Counted from the first letter of the stretch, positions 35,493 to 44,165 are shown. The stretch is DNA of 64,000 nt from Listeria booriae (GCF_000766865.1 NZ_JNFA01000011.1:1-64000), one strand, 5' to 3'. The notes: generated by a model from the sequence alone, not told the origin. Translations and numbers: made by a program.

Positions 35493-36307
35493 GCCATGCA
35501 CTCCTCGTTTAATTGGATTCGTTTTGGATTGTGGGTGATGCGTTTGCTTGCGGGGGGAATGTCCATGTAGTTCTTGCCATAGATACGTTCTAGTAATTGC
35601 GGGGTTTCGCGGGGGATTTTGAATAATTGGTCTTCAAAAGTGGTTTTTGATGGGGCGTCGTACATTTCTTTGGGCATTGTTTGTTTTTTGTAGCCGTATT
35701 GGCTGCCATAGTTGACATAGAACGGGGCGTCTTCACTTGTTTCGGTTTGCATATATTTAGTTAGTAGTTGGAAGACGAAGCTTGCGGGGATTGGTTTTGT
35801 GAGGTTTAAAATGGCTTTTTTCCACGCGGATAGTTGTTTTTCTTGGTTGATTTTTAGGAATAGGTAGTTTTTGATTTGTTTGATGAGCATGCCTTTTGTA
35901 TGGAAACGGAATCCTGTGTTTGTATTGGCGTTGTCTAGCGGAAAAATGTCGATGAAAATGCCTTTGTGTTTAATGGAAGATGAGGCGCTTTGTTCTTCAA
36001 AAATGGTGCCATTTTTCTTGATTTTGATGATTGGTAAATAGTAATCGGGATCGGTCGTGCCATAGTGAAGGAAGAGGGATTCGGGAAGTTCGGTTTGGGC
36101 GATTTTCTGGAATGTTTCGAAGTCCTTGCGGGGCATTGCGATGTCAATATCGTCGTCCCAAGGGATAAATCCGTCGTGGCGAATTGCGCCAAGCAGTGTG
36201 CCACCAATGAGATAGTACGTCAAATCGTGTTTATCGCAAAGTGCTGCAACATCTACTAAAATGCTTAATTCTACTCGTTTGACTTGTTCTAAAACATTAG
36301 TCTGCAT
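35489..36307 (-). CDS. LicD-family phosphotransferase
   Basis: This 272-aa protein carries the LicD/nucleotidyltransferase-fold signature GGTLLGAIRHDGFIPWDDDI (about residues 35-54) followed by DIAMPRKDFE; the DDDID acidic cluster binds metal. LicD enzymes move phosphocholine or another phospho-alcohol from a CDP-activated donor to a glycan. With a TagD-like cytidylyltransferase directly downstream and overlapping, the donor here is more likely CDP-glycerol than CDP-choline; no choline genes are near. Its ATG at 36307 lies inside the last codons of the CpsD kinase gene, so the two are translationally coupled. It acts in the cytoplasm on a lipid-linked glycan. Confidence 0.88.
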   Translation of the reverse strand: MQTNVLEQVKRVELSILVDVAALCDKHDLTYYLIGGTLLGAIRHDGFIPWDDDIDIAMPRKDFETFQKIAQTELPESLFLHYGTTDPDYYLPIIKIKKNGTIFEEQSASSSIKHKGIFIDIFPLDNANTNTGFRFHTKGMLIKQIKNYLFLKINQEKQLSAWKKAILNLTKPIPASFVFQLLTKYMQTETSEDAPFYVNYGSQYGYKKQTMPKEMYDAPSKTTFEDQLFKIPRETPQLLERIYGKNYMDIPPASKRITHNPKRIQLNEECMA

Positions 36308-37019
36308 AGTAATAACCGTCCATTTTCATTTTATTGTTGTTGAAAATACTTCCGATAACATGCGCGTTCGCCGTCTGGAGCTTCTGGAGCGCCTTCTTGC
36401 TGTTTTCTTTAGACGAGTGATTGCTACGGACAAGCAAAATCGAACCGTCGACTAGCGAACAAAGTAATTGCGCGTCTACTACGAGCTGAATCGGCGGTGT
36501 ATCAAAGATAATTTGATCAAAAATTTCATACAGTTCTGCGTACACTTGCTTCATTTTCTCAGAACCGAGTAATTCAGAAGGATTCGGCGGCACAACGCCT
36601 GCTGGCAAAACGTACAAGTTCTCGACTTCTGTTTCACGGATGGCTTCGTCAATCGTGACGCGATTTGTTAATATGCCAGTCAAACCATGTGATACTGCTT
36701 CTGGGAAGATTTTTTTCACGGTTGGCTTACGCAAGTCGCCGTCGATGAGTAATGTTTTTTTGCCTTGTTGGGCGAATACTACTGCTAGATTGGCGCAGAT
36801 AAGCGATTTCCCAGAATCGGGTTCAGAAGAAGTAATCAAGATGGAGCGCATCGGCTTATCCACACTGGAAAATTCAATATTAGTTCGGATGGAGCGGAAT
36901 AATTCGGAATGGGGTGATTTCGGATTGATTTTTGCGATTAGTTTTTGCGGCTCGTCCGTTTTTTGGCGTCTGTGGCTCATTTCTGATTGCTTCTTAGCTT
37001 TCGTTTTTCTGCTTTTCAA
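36297..37019 (-). CDS. CpsD/YwqD-type bacterial tyrosine kinase
   Basis: This 240-aa BY-kinase has Walker A (SSEPDSGKS, about 64-72), Walker A' (LLIDGDLRKP, about 96) and Walker B (IIFDTPP, near 185), and a C-terminal Tyr cluster (DGYYYAD) that is autophosphorylated in the family. It works with the membrane modulator CpsC, encoded just upstream, to control chain length or export of a surface polysaccharide. The start is TTG at 37019 with GAGAGGTTGAGTTAGA upstream, an uncommon start codon that fits the frame. The stop region overlaps the LicD start. The Tyr cluster is short compared with many CpsD proteins. Confidence 0.92.
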   Translation of the reverse strand: MKSRKTKAKKQSEMSHRRQKTDEPQKLIAKINPKSPHSELFRSIRTNIEFSSVDKPMRSILITSSEPDSGKSLICANLAVVFAQQGKKTLLIDGDLRKPTVKKIFPEAVSHGLTGILTNRVTIDEAIRETEVENLYVLPAGVVPPNPSELLGSEKMKQVYAELYEIFDQIIFDTPPIQLVVDAQLLCSLVDGSILLVRSNHSSKENSKKALQKLQTANAHVIGSIFNNNKMKMDGYYYAD

Positions 37020-37036
37020 TCTAACTCAACCTCTCT

Positions 37037-37732
37037 TTAAAGTGATTTCTGGCCGGGAATTTTCGCGATATTTCCAAGGAGTGGAATGCCTAACTCATCG
37101 AGAACATCTGATTCATCTTTAAATCTCGTATTAAAAATAACGCGGATAATCATGATTGCAAAACCGATAACCATCCCACCAGCCGCTCCTCCACCGATAA
37201 AAATAATCGAGCTTGGACTTACTGGTTTTGGATTTTCAAGCGCTGTTGCTTTCGCTAAAATTTCAATGTTGTTGACGTTCATCACGTTTGGTGTGATTTT
37301 TGCGAAAGACGCGGCGATTTCGTTGGCGATTTCTGCAGCTACTGCTTGATTAGGATCTGTTACGCTTACGTTAATAACTTGGGAATTATGCTCGCTGGCA
37401 ACCGTGATTTTACTCATTAATTGTCCTGCGGTGAAGTTACCGTCTAAATTTCTCGCCACATCATCCAAGATACGCGGGCTTTTTAATAGTGCGGTATACG
37501 TGTTAACAAGTTGAATATTAGCCTGTACTTCTGATGTTTGTATATTGCTGTTCATCTCTGTCTGGGCGGACTGCGTGACAAGAATTTGCGTTCTAGCTTC
37601 ATACATCGGCGTGACTAAAAATACAAGAGCTGCTCCAGCAACCATCATGCCGACGACTGCTGTAGATATGATCAACACTAAATGGCGTTTAATTATCGTG
37701 AATATCATTTTAATACTAATAGTTTCTTTCAT
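37037..37732 (-). CDS. CpsC/Wzz-type chain-length modulator
   Basis: This 231-aa protein has two membrane helices (about 15-37 and 165-190) flanking an extracellular Wzz domain (about 40-160), and a cytoplasmic tail that activates the partner kinase. The helix before the tail contains the expected Pro-rich start (ENPKPVSPSSIIFIGGGAAG). The ATG at 37732 has GGAAGGAGTCAAG; a TTG at 37747 overlaps that site and is less likely. The start overlaps the end of the WecG/TagA-like gene by 17 bp. It pairs with the CpsD kinase downstream. Confidence 0.92.
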   Translation of the reverse strand: MKETISIKMIFTIIKRHLVLIISTAVVGMMVAGAALVFLVTPMYEARTQILVTQSAQTEMNSNIQTSEVQANIQLVNTYTALLKSPRILDDVARNLDGNFTAGQLMSKITVASEHNSQVINVSVTDPNQAVAAEIANEIAASFAKITPNVMNVNNIEILAKATALENPKPVSPSSIIFIGGGAAGGMVIGFAIMIIRVIFNTRFKDESDVLDELGIPLLGNIAKIPGQKSL

Positions 37733-38495
37733 CTTGACTCCTTCCAACGAAGCGATTTTCTTTCCATAACTTGATTTTCTCTTGCTTCACATGATTCAAA
37801 AAGCGTAAGTTGCCAAAAAAGTAACGGGAAAACATGCGGCGAGGTTCTTGAACGAAGCGATAAAACCATTCTAGTCCTGCTCGTTGCATCCATTGCGGGG
37901 CACGGTTTGTTTTGCCTGCAATAACATCGAATGTGCCGCCAACTCCCATCACGAATGGTACGTCAAGGCGTTCTAAATGCTCGCTTGCCCAATATTCTTT
38001 TTGCGGGCTGGAAAAGGCTAAGAATAAGATATCCGAGTCGCTTTCACGGATTTCATCAGCGATACTTACGGATTCTTCTGGTGAAAAATAACCGTTACGG
38101 AAGCCACCGAAAGACATGTCTGGGTATTTTGCGCGGTAATGGGTTTCGATTTCTTCAATCACTTCTTGTGTGGCACCTAGGAAATACGGACGGTATTCTT
38201 TTTCGTTACAGATATCGAGTAACTCTTCGAAAAGATCAATGCCGGTGACTCTTTCTGGGATAGGCTGGCCGAGGAGTTTTCCAGCAAGAACAATCGATGA
38301 GCCGTCTGCGTTGATTAACGGGGAACCATTGACGATATCGCGGAGCTTAGTATCTTGGTGCATCAGGTTGATTTTATTTGCATTAATGACGACATGTTGC
38401 GTCGGTTGACCTTTTTGAATAATATCTTCAATTCGGTTTAATGTTTGCGATAATGTTAAACAATCTAGATTACTACCAAGTATTTGTGTTCTCAC
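37716..38495 (-). CDS. WecG/TagA/CpsF-family glycosyltransferase (GT26)
   Basis: This GT26 enzyme of 259-262 aa contains the family motifs ADGSSIVLAGKLLG (about 68-80), PYFLGATQEV and FLAFSSPQKEYW (near 155), followed by VGGTFDVIAGKTNRAPQW near 185. TagA transfers ManNAc onto GlcNAc-diphospho-undecaprenol in wall teichoic acid linkage units; WecG transfers ManNAcA. Here the acceptor would be the product of the sugar transferase encoded upstream. A GTG at 38495 has an AAAGG site nine bases away; an in-frame ATG at 38504 abuts that site and is the alternative. The exact sugar cannot be told from sequence. Confidence 0.87.
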   Translation of the reverse strand: MRTQILGSNLDCLTLSQTLNRIEDIIQKGQPTQHVVINANKINLMHQDTKLRDIVNGSPLINADGSSIVLAGKLLGQPIPERVTGIDLFEELLDICNEKEYRPYFLGATQEVIEEIETHYRAKYPDMSFGGFRNGYFSPEESVSIADEIRESDSDILFLAFSSPQKEYWASEHLERLDVPFVMGVGGTFDVIAGKTNRAPQWMQRAGLEWFYRFVQEPRRMFSRYFFGNLRFLNHVKQEKIKLWKENRFVGRSQDERNY

Positions 38496-38521
38496 GTTTA
38501 TCATCCTTTCATTTTCTTGGC

Positions 38522-39187
38522 TTACATCCCGTTTCCTTTACTCGTAAATTTTTTGAATGTAAGTAGCAAAATCTTCATATTGAACAGAATAGAGCGTTTT
38601 TCTATATACTTTAAGTCTAGAGAAACCATTTTGTGGAAGTCTAAGTTGTTTCGACCACTTACTTGCCATAAACCTGTGCATCCTGGCGTAACAAGGAGTC
38701 TTTTCTTATCGTAATTGGAGTAGTTAGCATATTCTTGCGTAAGAGGGGGGCGCGGGCCAACGAAGGACATGTCGCCTTTTAAGATGTTAATAAATTGGGG
38801 AAATTCGTCGAGGCTTGTTTTGCGGATCCATTTACCGACTTTGGTGATTCGGGGGTCATCTTTCATTTTGAACATATGGCCTTGCATTTCGTTTTGTGCT
38901 TGTAGTTTCTCGAGTTGGGCTTCTGCATCAACGTACATCGAGCGGAATTTATACATGTAGAAGGTCTGACCGTTTTTACCGACACGCTTTTGTTTGAAGA
39001 AAATCGGTGCCCTCCAGTTTTCAACTTTGATACTGCCCGCGATAACGAGGAGGACTGGCGCCGATATGATGATTGCGAAAACAGCGGCGATGATGTCAAT
39101 GATTCGCCATATTGCATCGTGTAACGGTTTTTCGTGTGCGGCTTTATACGTGGATTGGGTTGGAACTTTAAAATCTATTTTTTCCAT
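38522..39187 (-). CDS. Undecaprenyl-phosphate sugar-1-phosphate transferase
   Basis: This 221-aa protein is of the short WcaJ-C/PssA-like class: one N-terminal membrane helix (about 30-52) and the bacterial sugar transferase domain. Hallmarks are FKQKRVGKNGQTFYMYKFRS (about 64-83), the DEFPQFINILKGDMSFVGPR motif (about 135-155) and the GLWQVSGR end motif. It transfers a sugar-1-phosphate from a nucleotide sugar to undecaprenyl phosphate and so starts assembly of a surface polymer. It is the first gene of the operon; the ATG has AAAGGATGTGAATATAA. The sugar is not predictable here. Confidence 0.93.
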   Translation of the reverse strand: MEKIDFKVPTQSTYKAAHEKPLHDAIWRIIDIIAAVFAIIISAPVLLVIAGSIKVENWRAPIFFKQKRVGKNGQTFYMYKFRSMYVDAEAQLEKLQAQNEMQGHMFKMKDDPRITKVGKWIRKTSLDEFPQFINILKGDMSFVGPRPPLTQEYANYSNYDKKRLLVTPGCTGLWQVSGRNNLDFHKMVSLDLKYIEKRSILFNMKILLLTFKKFTSKGNGM

Positions 39188-39305
39188 TTATATTCACATC
39201 CTTTGTATTTGTGTGTCGCTTAATGTACTACTAGCATACCACCCCAAAATCCAGAATTCGTGATTTTCCAGAAATTTGACGCGCTTTTTCAGATTATTAG
39301 ACATA

Positions 39306-39354
39306 CAAAAAATAGGCCAGCTATTGATTCGGTATATCAACAGCTAACCTATTA
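39306..39354 (-). terminator. Terminator of the mannose-6-phosphate isomerase gene
   Basis: On the minus strand AATAGG..AGCTGTTGA pairs with TCAATAGCT..CCTATT (internal two-base mismatch and one wobble) around a 9-base loop, followed by TTTTTTG. It follows the stop codon at 39361 by a few bases and separates this gene from the polymer operon. Confidence 0.8.
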
Positions 39355-39360
39355 TGGAAG

Positions 39361-41112
39361 TTACATGATTCGGGCGCGTAAAATGGCGACTCGTTCACTC
39401 GTTCCTATATTTCTTATTCTAAACTTCTCGACTTGTGCCGGAATAACAAATGTCTCTACATAGTGTACTTCAAAAGGCTCGAACGCATTGTCCACACTTT
39501 CTACAACGACTTTGTCCCCTTCTACTAGATTCAACATGTTTACCGTTTTTTCGGAATTATCGTAGTCTACAAAATCCGTGAACCAATCGCGTTCGGTTCT
39601 GATTTGTTCCGTTTTATACAAGCCGGTGTGCTCTTTTTTATGTGTTTCGTTCTCTTCCATAAGCTCAAAATGATTCACTAAATTGTCCGCCACCCATTTT
39701 TCTGAGCGGTTCCAGTTGATGACTTTTTTACCGTGGTTGATGTGAACTGGCCGCGGCTTGTCGTCTAAGCCTAAACGTCCCCAATCCCAAAGTTTGAACG
39801 TGAAGATATAGGCGCATAAGCTAATTTCAAGGACCATCGCATTGGCGCCCGAACAATGCACCGTACCTGATGGTATTAAGAAATGGTCATGTTTTTTCGC
39901 AGGAAATGTATTGACGTACTGCGTGACATCGATTTCACCTGAACCAGTTTGTGCTACCTCCAAAGCTGCTAATAATGAGTCGGGCGCCACATCGTCCTTC
40001 ACGCCTAAGTAAACAACCGCATCATCTTTCGTATCTAGTAAGTAATAACTTTCCTCCTGCGTGTAGTCCATACCGAATTGTTTTTTAATGTATTCCTTAT
40101 TCGGATGCACCTGTAAGCTCAAATTTTGCCCGCCCATCGTATCTAAAAAATCAAAGCGAATCGGCAATTCCGCGCCAAATCGGCTAAACACAAGCTCCCC
40201 TAAAAGTGGCATCGGATATTTCAAAACCGCATTGATTGCAGGCGTCTCAATCCGCGTCTCACCAAATTGCAAATACAAACTGTTCTCTTCAGCAACCCCG
40301 TCAAACGCCCATGCAAGATTCTCCTGACCCGCGTCCAGCCCTAACTTCTCCTTCATCCATTGTCCGCCCCAAACTCCCGGGTCGAAATACGGAACAAAGC
40401 GAAACGGCCCTTGCAACATCTGCTCCAAACCTGCGCAATAATCCGCCCAACTTACCATTTTAGGCGCATCTAGCACATTTTCATCCACATAATAATCTAT
40501 TTTGCTAAAAAGTTCGACCTTCAAACGATCCGCAGCACGCCAATCCAAGAAAAATCCCCGCTTATATTTCCGCAAAATATCTTCCTCAAAATTCGTATCC
40601 TGCCAATTTCCCATCTCGCCAGAACGCATCCGTTGCTGAATCTCCCAACGCGCGACATCCACGTACACAGTCAGATCTGCCTCCGCCGCCAAACTCGCCC
40701 CAGTTCCAAAAACGATGATTAGCCCATTTTCCAGCGCGGCAACCTCTTCTTGCAAGGCTCGCAATTTCTCTTTATCATAATAGTCCTCTATCTGGATAGC
40801 AGCCATTCGCCCAAAAACCCGATCTTCCGTAATTAACATCGCGAATTTGTCGCGAATATGTGGACCGCTAAGCGCAAAATCATCCGAACAAACCAGATTG
40901 GCCTCAGCAAAATTTTGCGTCAAAGCCTCTTTCAATTTTTCAATACGCGCTCCCGGATAGACTTCTATCGCAAGGACAGCTTTCTTTTTGGCAAGTTTAG
41001 CTGTAGCACGCGAAAGCTCTGAAAAAATAGCTTGGAACCCCGTCCAAGTCGTAAAATCACCTTTCACTTTAGTTGTAGGACAATGATCGTATGTCGTTTT
41101 CTCGTTACCCAA
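39361..41112 (-). CDS. manA: Class I mannose-6-phosphate isomerase with N-terminal kinase-like domain
   Basis: This 583-aa protein has a C-terminal type I phosphomannose isomerase domain (about 240-583). Zinc-binding motifs are visible: NLSLQVHPNKEY near 325 (Gln and His) and the GTVHCSGANAMVLEIS region near 425. Residues 1-220 resemble a nucleoside/uridine-kinase-like fold without a clear P-loop, as in the long Firmicutes isomerases. It interconverts mannose-6-P and fructose-6-P. The start is TTG at 41112 with a perfect GGAAGGAGG site eight bases away. A promoter with a cre-like box precedes it. Its place at the end of a mannosidase locus fits the last step of mannoside use. Confidence 0.87.
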   Translation of the reverse strand: MGNEKTTYDHCPTTKVKGDFTTWTGFQAIFSELSRATAKLAKKKAVLAIEVYPGARIEKLKEALTQNFAEANLVCSDDFALSGPHIRDKFAMLITEDRVFGRMAAIQIEDYYDKEKLRALQEEVAALENGLIIVFGTGASLAAEADLTVYVDVARWEIQQRMRSGEMGNWQDTNFEEDILRKYKRGFFLDWRAADRLKVELFSKIDYYVDENVLDAPKMVSWADYCAGLEQMLQGPFRFVPYFDPGVWGGQWMKEKLGLDAGQENLAWAFDGVAEENSLYLQFGETRIETPAINAVLKYPMPLLGELVFSRFGAELPIRFDFLDTMGGQNLSLQVHPNKEYIKKQFGMDYTQEESYYLLDTKDDAVVYLGVKDDVAPDSLLAALEVAQTGSGEIDVTQYVNTFPAKKHDHFLIPSGTVHCSGANAMVLEISLCAYIFTFKLWDWGRLGLDDKPRPVHINHGKKVINWNRSEKWVADNLVNHFELMEENETHKKEHTGLYKTEQIRTERDWFTDFVDYDNSEKTVNMLNLVEGDKVVVESVDNAFEPFEVHYVETFVIPAQVEKFRIRNIGTSERVAILRARIM

Positions 41113-41141
41113 TTACAACGCCTCCTTCCCTTCATGCCTTC

Positions 41142-41170
41142 AGTATAAGAATTTAAAGCGCTTTCTACAA
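41142..41170 (-). promoter_or_regulatory. Isomerase promoter with cre-like box in the spacer
   Basis: On the minus strand TTGTAG (41165-41170), a 17-bp spacer and TATACT (41142-41147) form a good promoter. A cre-like box, AGAAAGCGCTTTAA (41153-41166), matches TGWAANCGNTNWCA at 12 of 14 positions and covers the spacer, where bound CcpA would block RNA polymerase. Confidence 0.7.
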
Positions 41171-41302
41171 TACTTTTAGCAAATAGCGAAAACCATTTCC
41201 GCCGTACGAAAAAAAAGGAGGAGGAAAACGGGGCGTTAGAGGTAAAAGTGATAGGACATAGACGGTTCCATTTTATATTGTTTAACCTCCTAGTGTAAAT
41301 TT

Positions 41303-41576
41303 TGCAAGCGACGTGCAAGCAAAGATTGGGGCTTGAAATCCTTCTTTCCTTGCACTTTCTATGACCGATTCTTTTACTTTTGCAAGCGACATGCAAGCAA
41401 GAATTAGACCTTGAATCGCTTCATTTACCTCCCTTCTATACACTTTCTACGCCTAATTCTTTTACTTCTGCAAGCGACGTGCAAGCAAGAAACAGATCTT
41501 GGATTGCTTCATTTCGCTTCATTTCTCCACACTTTCTGCGCTAATTTTTTTACTTTTGCAAGCGACGTGCAAGCAA
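41303..41576. repeat. Four-unit tandem intergenic repeat with paired heptamers
   Basis: The 20-base core TGCAAGCGACGTGCAAGCAA occurs at 41303, 41381 (one change), 41469 and 41557, spaced 78, 88 and 88 bp. The sequence between cores is also partly conserved (TTTTACTT before; CTTG, CTTCATTT and CACTTTCT after). Each core holds two TGCAAGC heptamers exactly 11 bp apart, one helical turn, in direct orientation. The array fills the gap between the AlbA-type gene and the isomerase promoter. Because 88 is not divisible by three, a reading frame cannot run through all units. Confidence 0.85.
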
Positions 41577-41605
41577 AGACTATATTTTATTCCTTTCAAA
41601 ATTTT

Positions 41606-43054
41606 TTAAGCCCAGTGAGGTATATATTTCATATATCTTGTTGATGTATTGGGATCAATCGCTTTAATTTTCCCTTCAGTGAGTGCCTCTTTAATAATTC
41701 GTGATGCTACAGAGTTCTTTGTATCAATCAATCCAAATCGTTCTCGTAACGTTTGATTAGACATCGCATCCTGTTCAACATATTTCAGACAAGCATGCAT
41801 GTATGTTGCCTGTATCTTTTCCTCTCTTGTCATGTCATTAAGTGATTTATGTGCAAAAAGGCTAACTTTTAAATGTTCTTCGTACAGTCTAATTAATGGC
41901 GCAGGTAATTGATATTCCTCGGTTTCGGCAACTACTTTATCAATACCGCTTCCTCTTTCTTCGCAAATTCCCATTCTTCTCATTAAAGATGCCAATGCTT
42001 CATTACGCGATCTCGGTGGAGAATCTAAAAATCGCTCTACTTGAATCAGAGGAATGCCTGGATTAGTTATTTCCATTCTATTTTCGAATATTTCAATGGT
42101 GGGCCCAGTACCTGTAATAGTGAAGTCTTGATGTATTAGAGCATTGACTATCAATTCCCGTACTGCTAATTCAGGATACATCGGTACGTCTTTTCTCAAA
42201 GCTGTCCCAATCACTTCGTTAACTGGAAGTTGGTTGTTAACGTACTGAATCAACTCTTCAAATTCTGATGCATAGCCTCTATCTCCTAGCCGTTCATGCT
42301 GTGCTGCCGTCTTCCCTTTCCCTCTATAAATAATTATCCTTGTTGCTTTTCTATACAAGGTTTCAAAGTCTGCTAACTTATTTGCAAATAAGATTGCGCC
42401 TAAATTTGTAATCTCCCAATTCCCCTCATTTTTTATGAGTTTATCGCTTATAAAATTCTCAATAATAAGATCTTTATTTTCAGGTATTGCCAAATGAAGA
42501 AGTCTATAGTAACTCTCATAATCTAAGGCTGATAAAACTTCTTCTTTGTTGCCAACTATCTTCGCGATTTGGTACTCGAAAGGATTATTAGCAAAAGTAG
42601 ACCACAAGTTTTTTTCTTTCTCTGGGAAATCCTTTAGTTTCTTTTTATAGGAACCTATTCGTACATACTCTTCTCCCTTAAACTTGATGGGCTGATAGGT
42701 GGCTTTTTCAATAATTAGAATAACTAACCTTTTATCCTCAAGTGTTATCTCGCTAAATTCAAAGGATACACGTGGAGATAATGAGTGCGCGAGCCAACTT
42801 TCTAAATCTTCATTTCCTTTTTTGACACTTGCTGGATAGAAGTCGGTCCCCACAATCGTTTTTGTCCCATCTTCTACACCCCAAATTAAAAAAGCTTGTG
42901 AAACATTTTTTAATGCAGCAGAATTACTCAGTGCGGAAATATACTCGCCAATAGTTTCAGGATTGGTATTATTAACTTTGAATTCAGTGACGCTATCTTC
43001 ATCTAGTGATTTGATTTTTTGTTGAATAATGTTTGCTAAGTAGGTTACTTGCAT
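41606..43054 (-). CDS. AlbA/Schlafen-type ATP-binding protein
   Basis: This 482-aa protein has an N-terminal AlbA_2 (Schlafen-like) domain (about 10-125, with DSVTEFKVNN and an internal VRIGSYKK-type end), a central RecG-C/HATPase_c_4-like part (about 255-390, AVRELIVNALIHQDFTITG, then MEITNPG) and a C-terminal winged-helix tail. Such proteins are common accessory regulators; some belong to anti-phage or mobile-element cargo, and their molecular role is seldom known. The start follows GAAGGGAGTCCATTCATA. It interrupts the mannoside locus, is more AT-rich than its neighbours and lies beside the tandem repeat array, all hinting at insertion. Confidence 0.8.
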   Translation of the reverse strand: MQVTYLANIIQQKIKSLDEDSVTEFKVNNTNPETIGEYISALSNSAALKNVSQAFLIWGVEDGTKTIVGTDFYPASVKKGNEDLESWLAHSLSPRVSFEFSEITLEDKRLVILIIEKATYQPIKFKGEEYVRIGSYKKKLKDFPEKEKNLWSTFANNPFEYQIAKIVGNKEEVLSALDYESYYRLLHLAIPENKDLIIENFISDKLIKNEGNWEITNLGAILFANKLADFETLYRKATRIIIYRGKGKTAAQHERLGDRGYASEFEELIQYVNNQLPVNEVIGTALRKDVPMYPELAVRELIVNALIHQDFTITGTGPTIEIFENRMEITNPGIPLIQVERFLDSPPRSRNEALASLMRRMGICEERGSGIDKVVAETEEYQLPAPLIRLYEEHLKVSLFAHKSLNDMTREEKIQATYMHACLKYVEQDAMSNQTLRERFGLIDTKNSVASRIIKEALTEGKIKAIDPNTSTRYMKYIPHWA

Positions 43055-43186
43055 TATGAATGGACTCCCTTCCTTCAGCTGTTTTCATTTTCCTATCTCT
43101 TTAGCTATATAGATATTCTATACTAGAATAAATGGAAAAGCGATGTTTAAAACAAACATTTTTTAAAGGAAGTGATTTTGTACCTA

Positions 43187-44062
43187 CTAACTATCCTTCT
43201 CCCCATCCTCACTCCGCTTCTTAAAATAAGGCCTCGTCCGCGAAATTTTCGGGGCAATCGTTTCGTCGTACGTACTCGCATACACAGAATAAATAATGTC
43301 CATCACGTGCAACATCTCAATCCGGGAGGCCGCTGCAACATACCCTTCTGGATGCTCGATTTGCGCCACCGTAATATTGCATTCCGCGACTTGCGCCAAG
43401 CTATTGTCTTCATCCGACGTAAAGGAAATCGTGTACGCTCCCAATTGTTTCGCGATTTCTAGCGACGCAATCACCTCTTTTGTTTCCCCGCTATACGAAA
43501 TCCCCACTGCAACGCAACCAGCATCCGATTGCTGCGCCTGCGAAATTTGAATATGCGAATCGGCGAAAGCACTCGTATTCTTCCCTGCACGCAAAAAGCG
43601 ATACGAAAAATCCTGCGCGACCAGATTCGATATCCCACAGCCATAAAAATCAATCCGTTCTGCCTCATACAATATCTTCGCTAAATCTGTTACCAGCTCT
43701 GAATCTAGAAACTGAACACTTTTAATCATCCCGTTAATCGTCAAATTCGTGATTACTTCGCCAATTTCAATCGCCGCTTTATTCGGATAAATATAACCGC
43801 GGTTGTATACTTCTTGTTTTTCGAAAAACCATTTATGTAAATTCAGCACTAAGTCTTGTTTAAAATCGGTGTAGCCTTTATAACCAAGTTTCTTACACAT
43901 CCGTACAATCGTGGCTGGACTTGTATAACATTCGTCTGCTAATTGCGTAATATGCATCGTTTTGACCGTTTCTGCATTCGTCACAATGTATTTGGCAATG
44001 TCTTGATAGGAACCCATCGACTGCTTGGCCAATGCTTGCAATTGTACAATACCTGATTTCAT
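43187..44062 (-). CDS. RpiR-family sugar-phosphate-responsive regulator
   Basis: This 291-aa protein has an N-terminal RpiR helix-turn-helix (about 1-75, with MHITQLADECYTSPATIVRM and a KKLGYKGYTDFK end) and a C-terminal SIS domain (about 115-250, with DFYGCGISN, VAVGISYSGETKEVI and ITVAQIEHPEG) that binds a phosphosugar. I chose the ATG at 44062 because AAGAGGTTTTAGCG precedes it; an upstream start at 44095 does not have one. It sits just below the ABC-GH38-ROK-GH125 operon and above the isomerase gene, so it likely senses mannose-6-P or a related ligand and controls this locus. Whether it activates or represses is unknown. Confidence 0.9.
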   Translation of the reverse strand: MKSGIVQLQALAKQSMGSYQDIAKYIVTNAETVKTMHITQLADECYTSPATIVRMCKKLGYKGYTDFKQDLVLNLHKWFFEKQEVYNRGYIYPNKAAIEIGEVITNLTINGMIKSVQFLDSELVTDLAKILYEAERIDFYGCGISNLVAQDFSYRFLRAGKNTSAFADSHIQISQAQQSDAGCVAVGISYSGETKEVIASLEIAKQLGAYTISFTSDEDNSLAQVAECNITVAQIEHPEGYVAAASRIEMLHVMDIIYSVYASTYDETIAPKISRTRPYFKKRSEDGEKDS

Positions 44063-44102
44063 CGCTAAAACCTCTTTTCCTCTTAATATAACCATTATAC
44101 AA

Positions 44103-44138
44103 CGAAAATCCCCGCAATTATTTCAAAAATAACCACGG
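44103..44138 (-). terminator. Terminator of the mannosidase operon
   Basis: On the minus strand CCGTGGTTATTT and AAATAATTGCGG form a 12-bp stem with three wobble pairs around a three-base loop, followed by GGATTTTC. It lies 28 bases after the GH125 stop codon. A TATAAT (44094-44099, minus strand) just beyond probably serves the RpiR gene. Confidence 0.5.
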
Positions 44139-44165
44139 AGATATCCCATTCTTATCGAAAACAAG

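Noticed and set aside
41064-41396. Minus-strand open frame of 110 codons across the tandem repeat and isomerase promoter
   Set aside because: It runs through the -10/-35 region and the intergenic repeats (LHVACK recurs only because the DNA core recurs) and continues out of frame into the isomerase gene; no ribosome site.
41303-41576. CRISPR array
   Set aside because: The conserved core is only 20 bases, spacers of 58-68 bases are themselves partly conserved, there are only four units, and no cas genes are near.
41411-41644. Plus-strand 77-codon frame over the same repeats
   Set aside because: It ends inside the AlbA-type gene on the other strand and lacks a ribosome site; hydrophobic runs come from the TC-rich repeat spacers.
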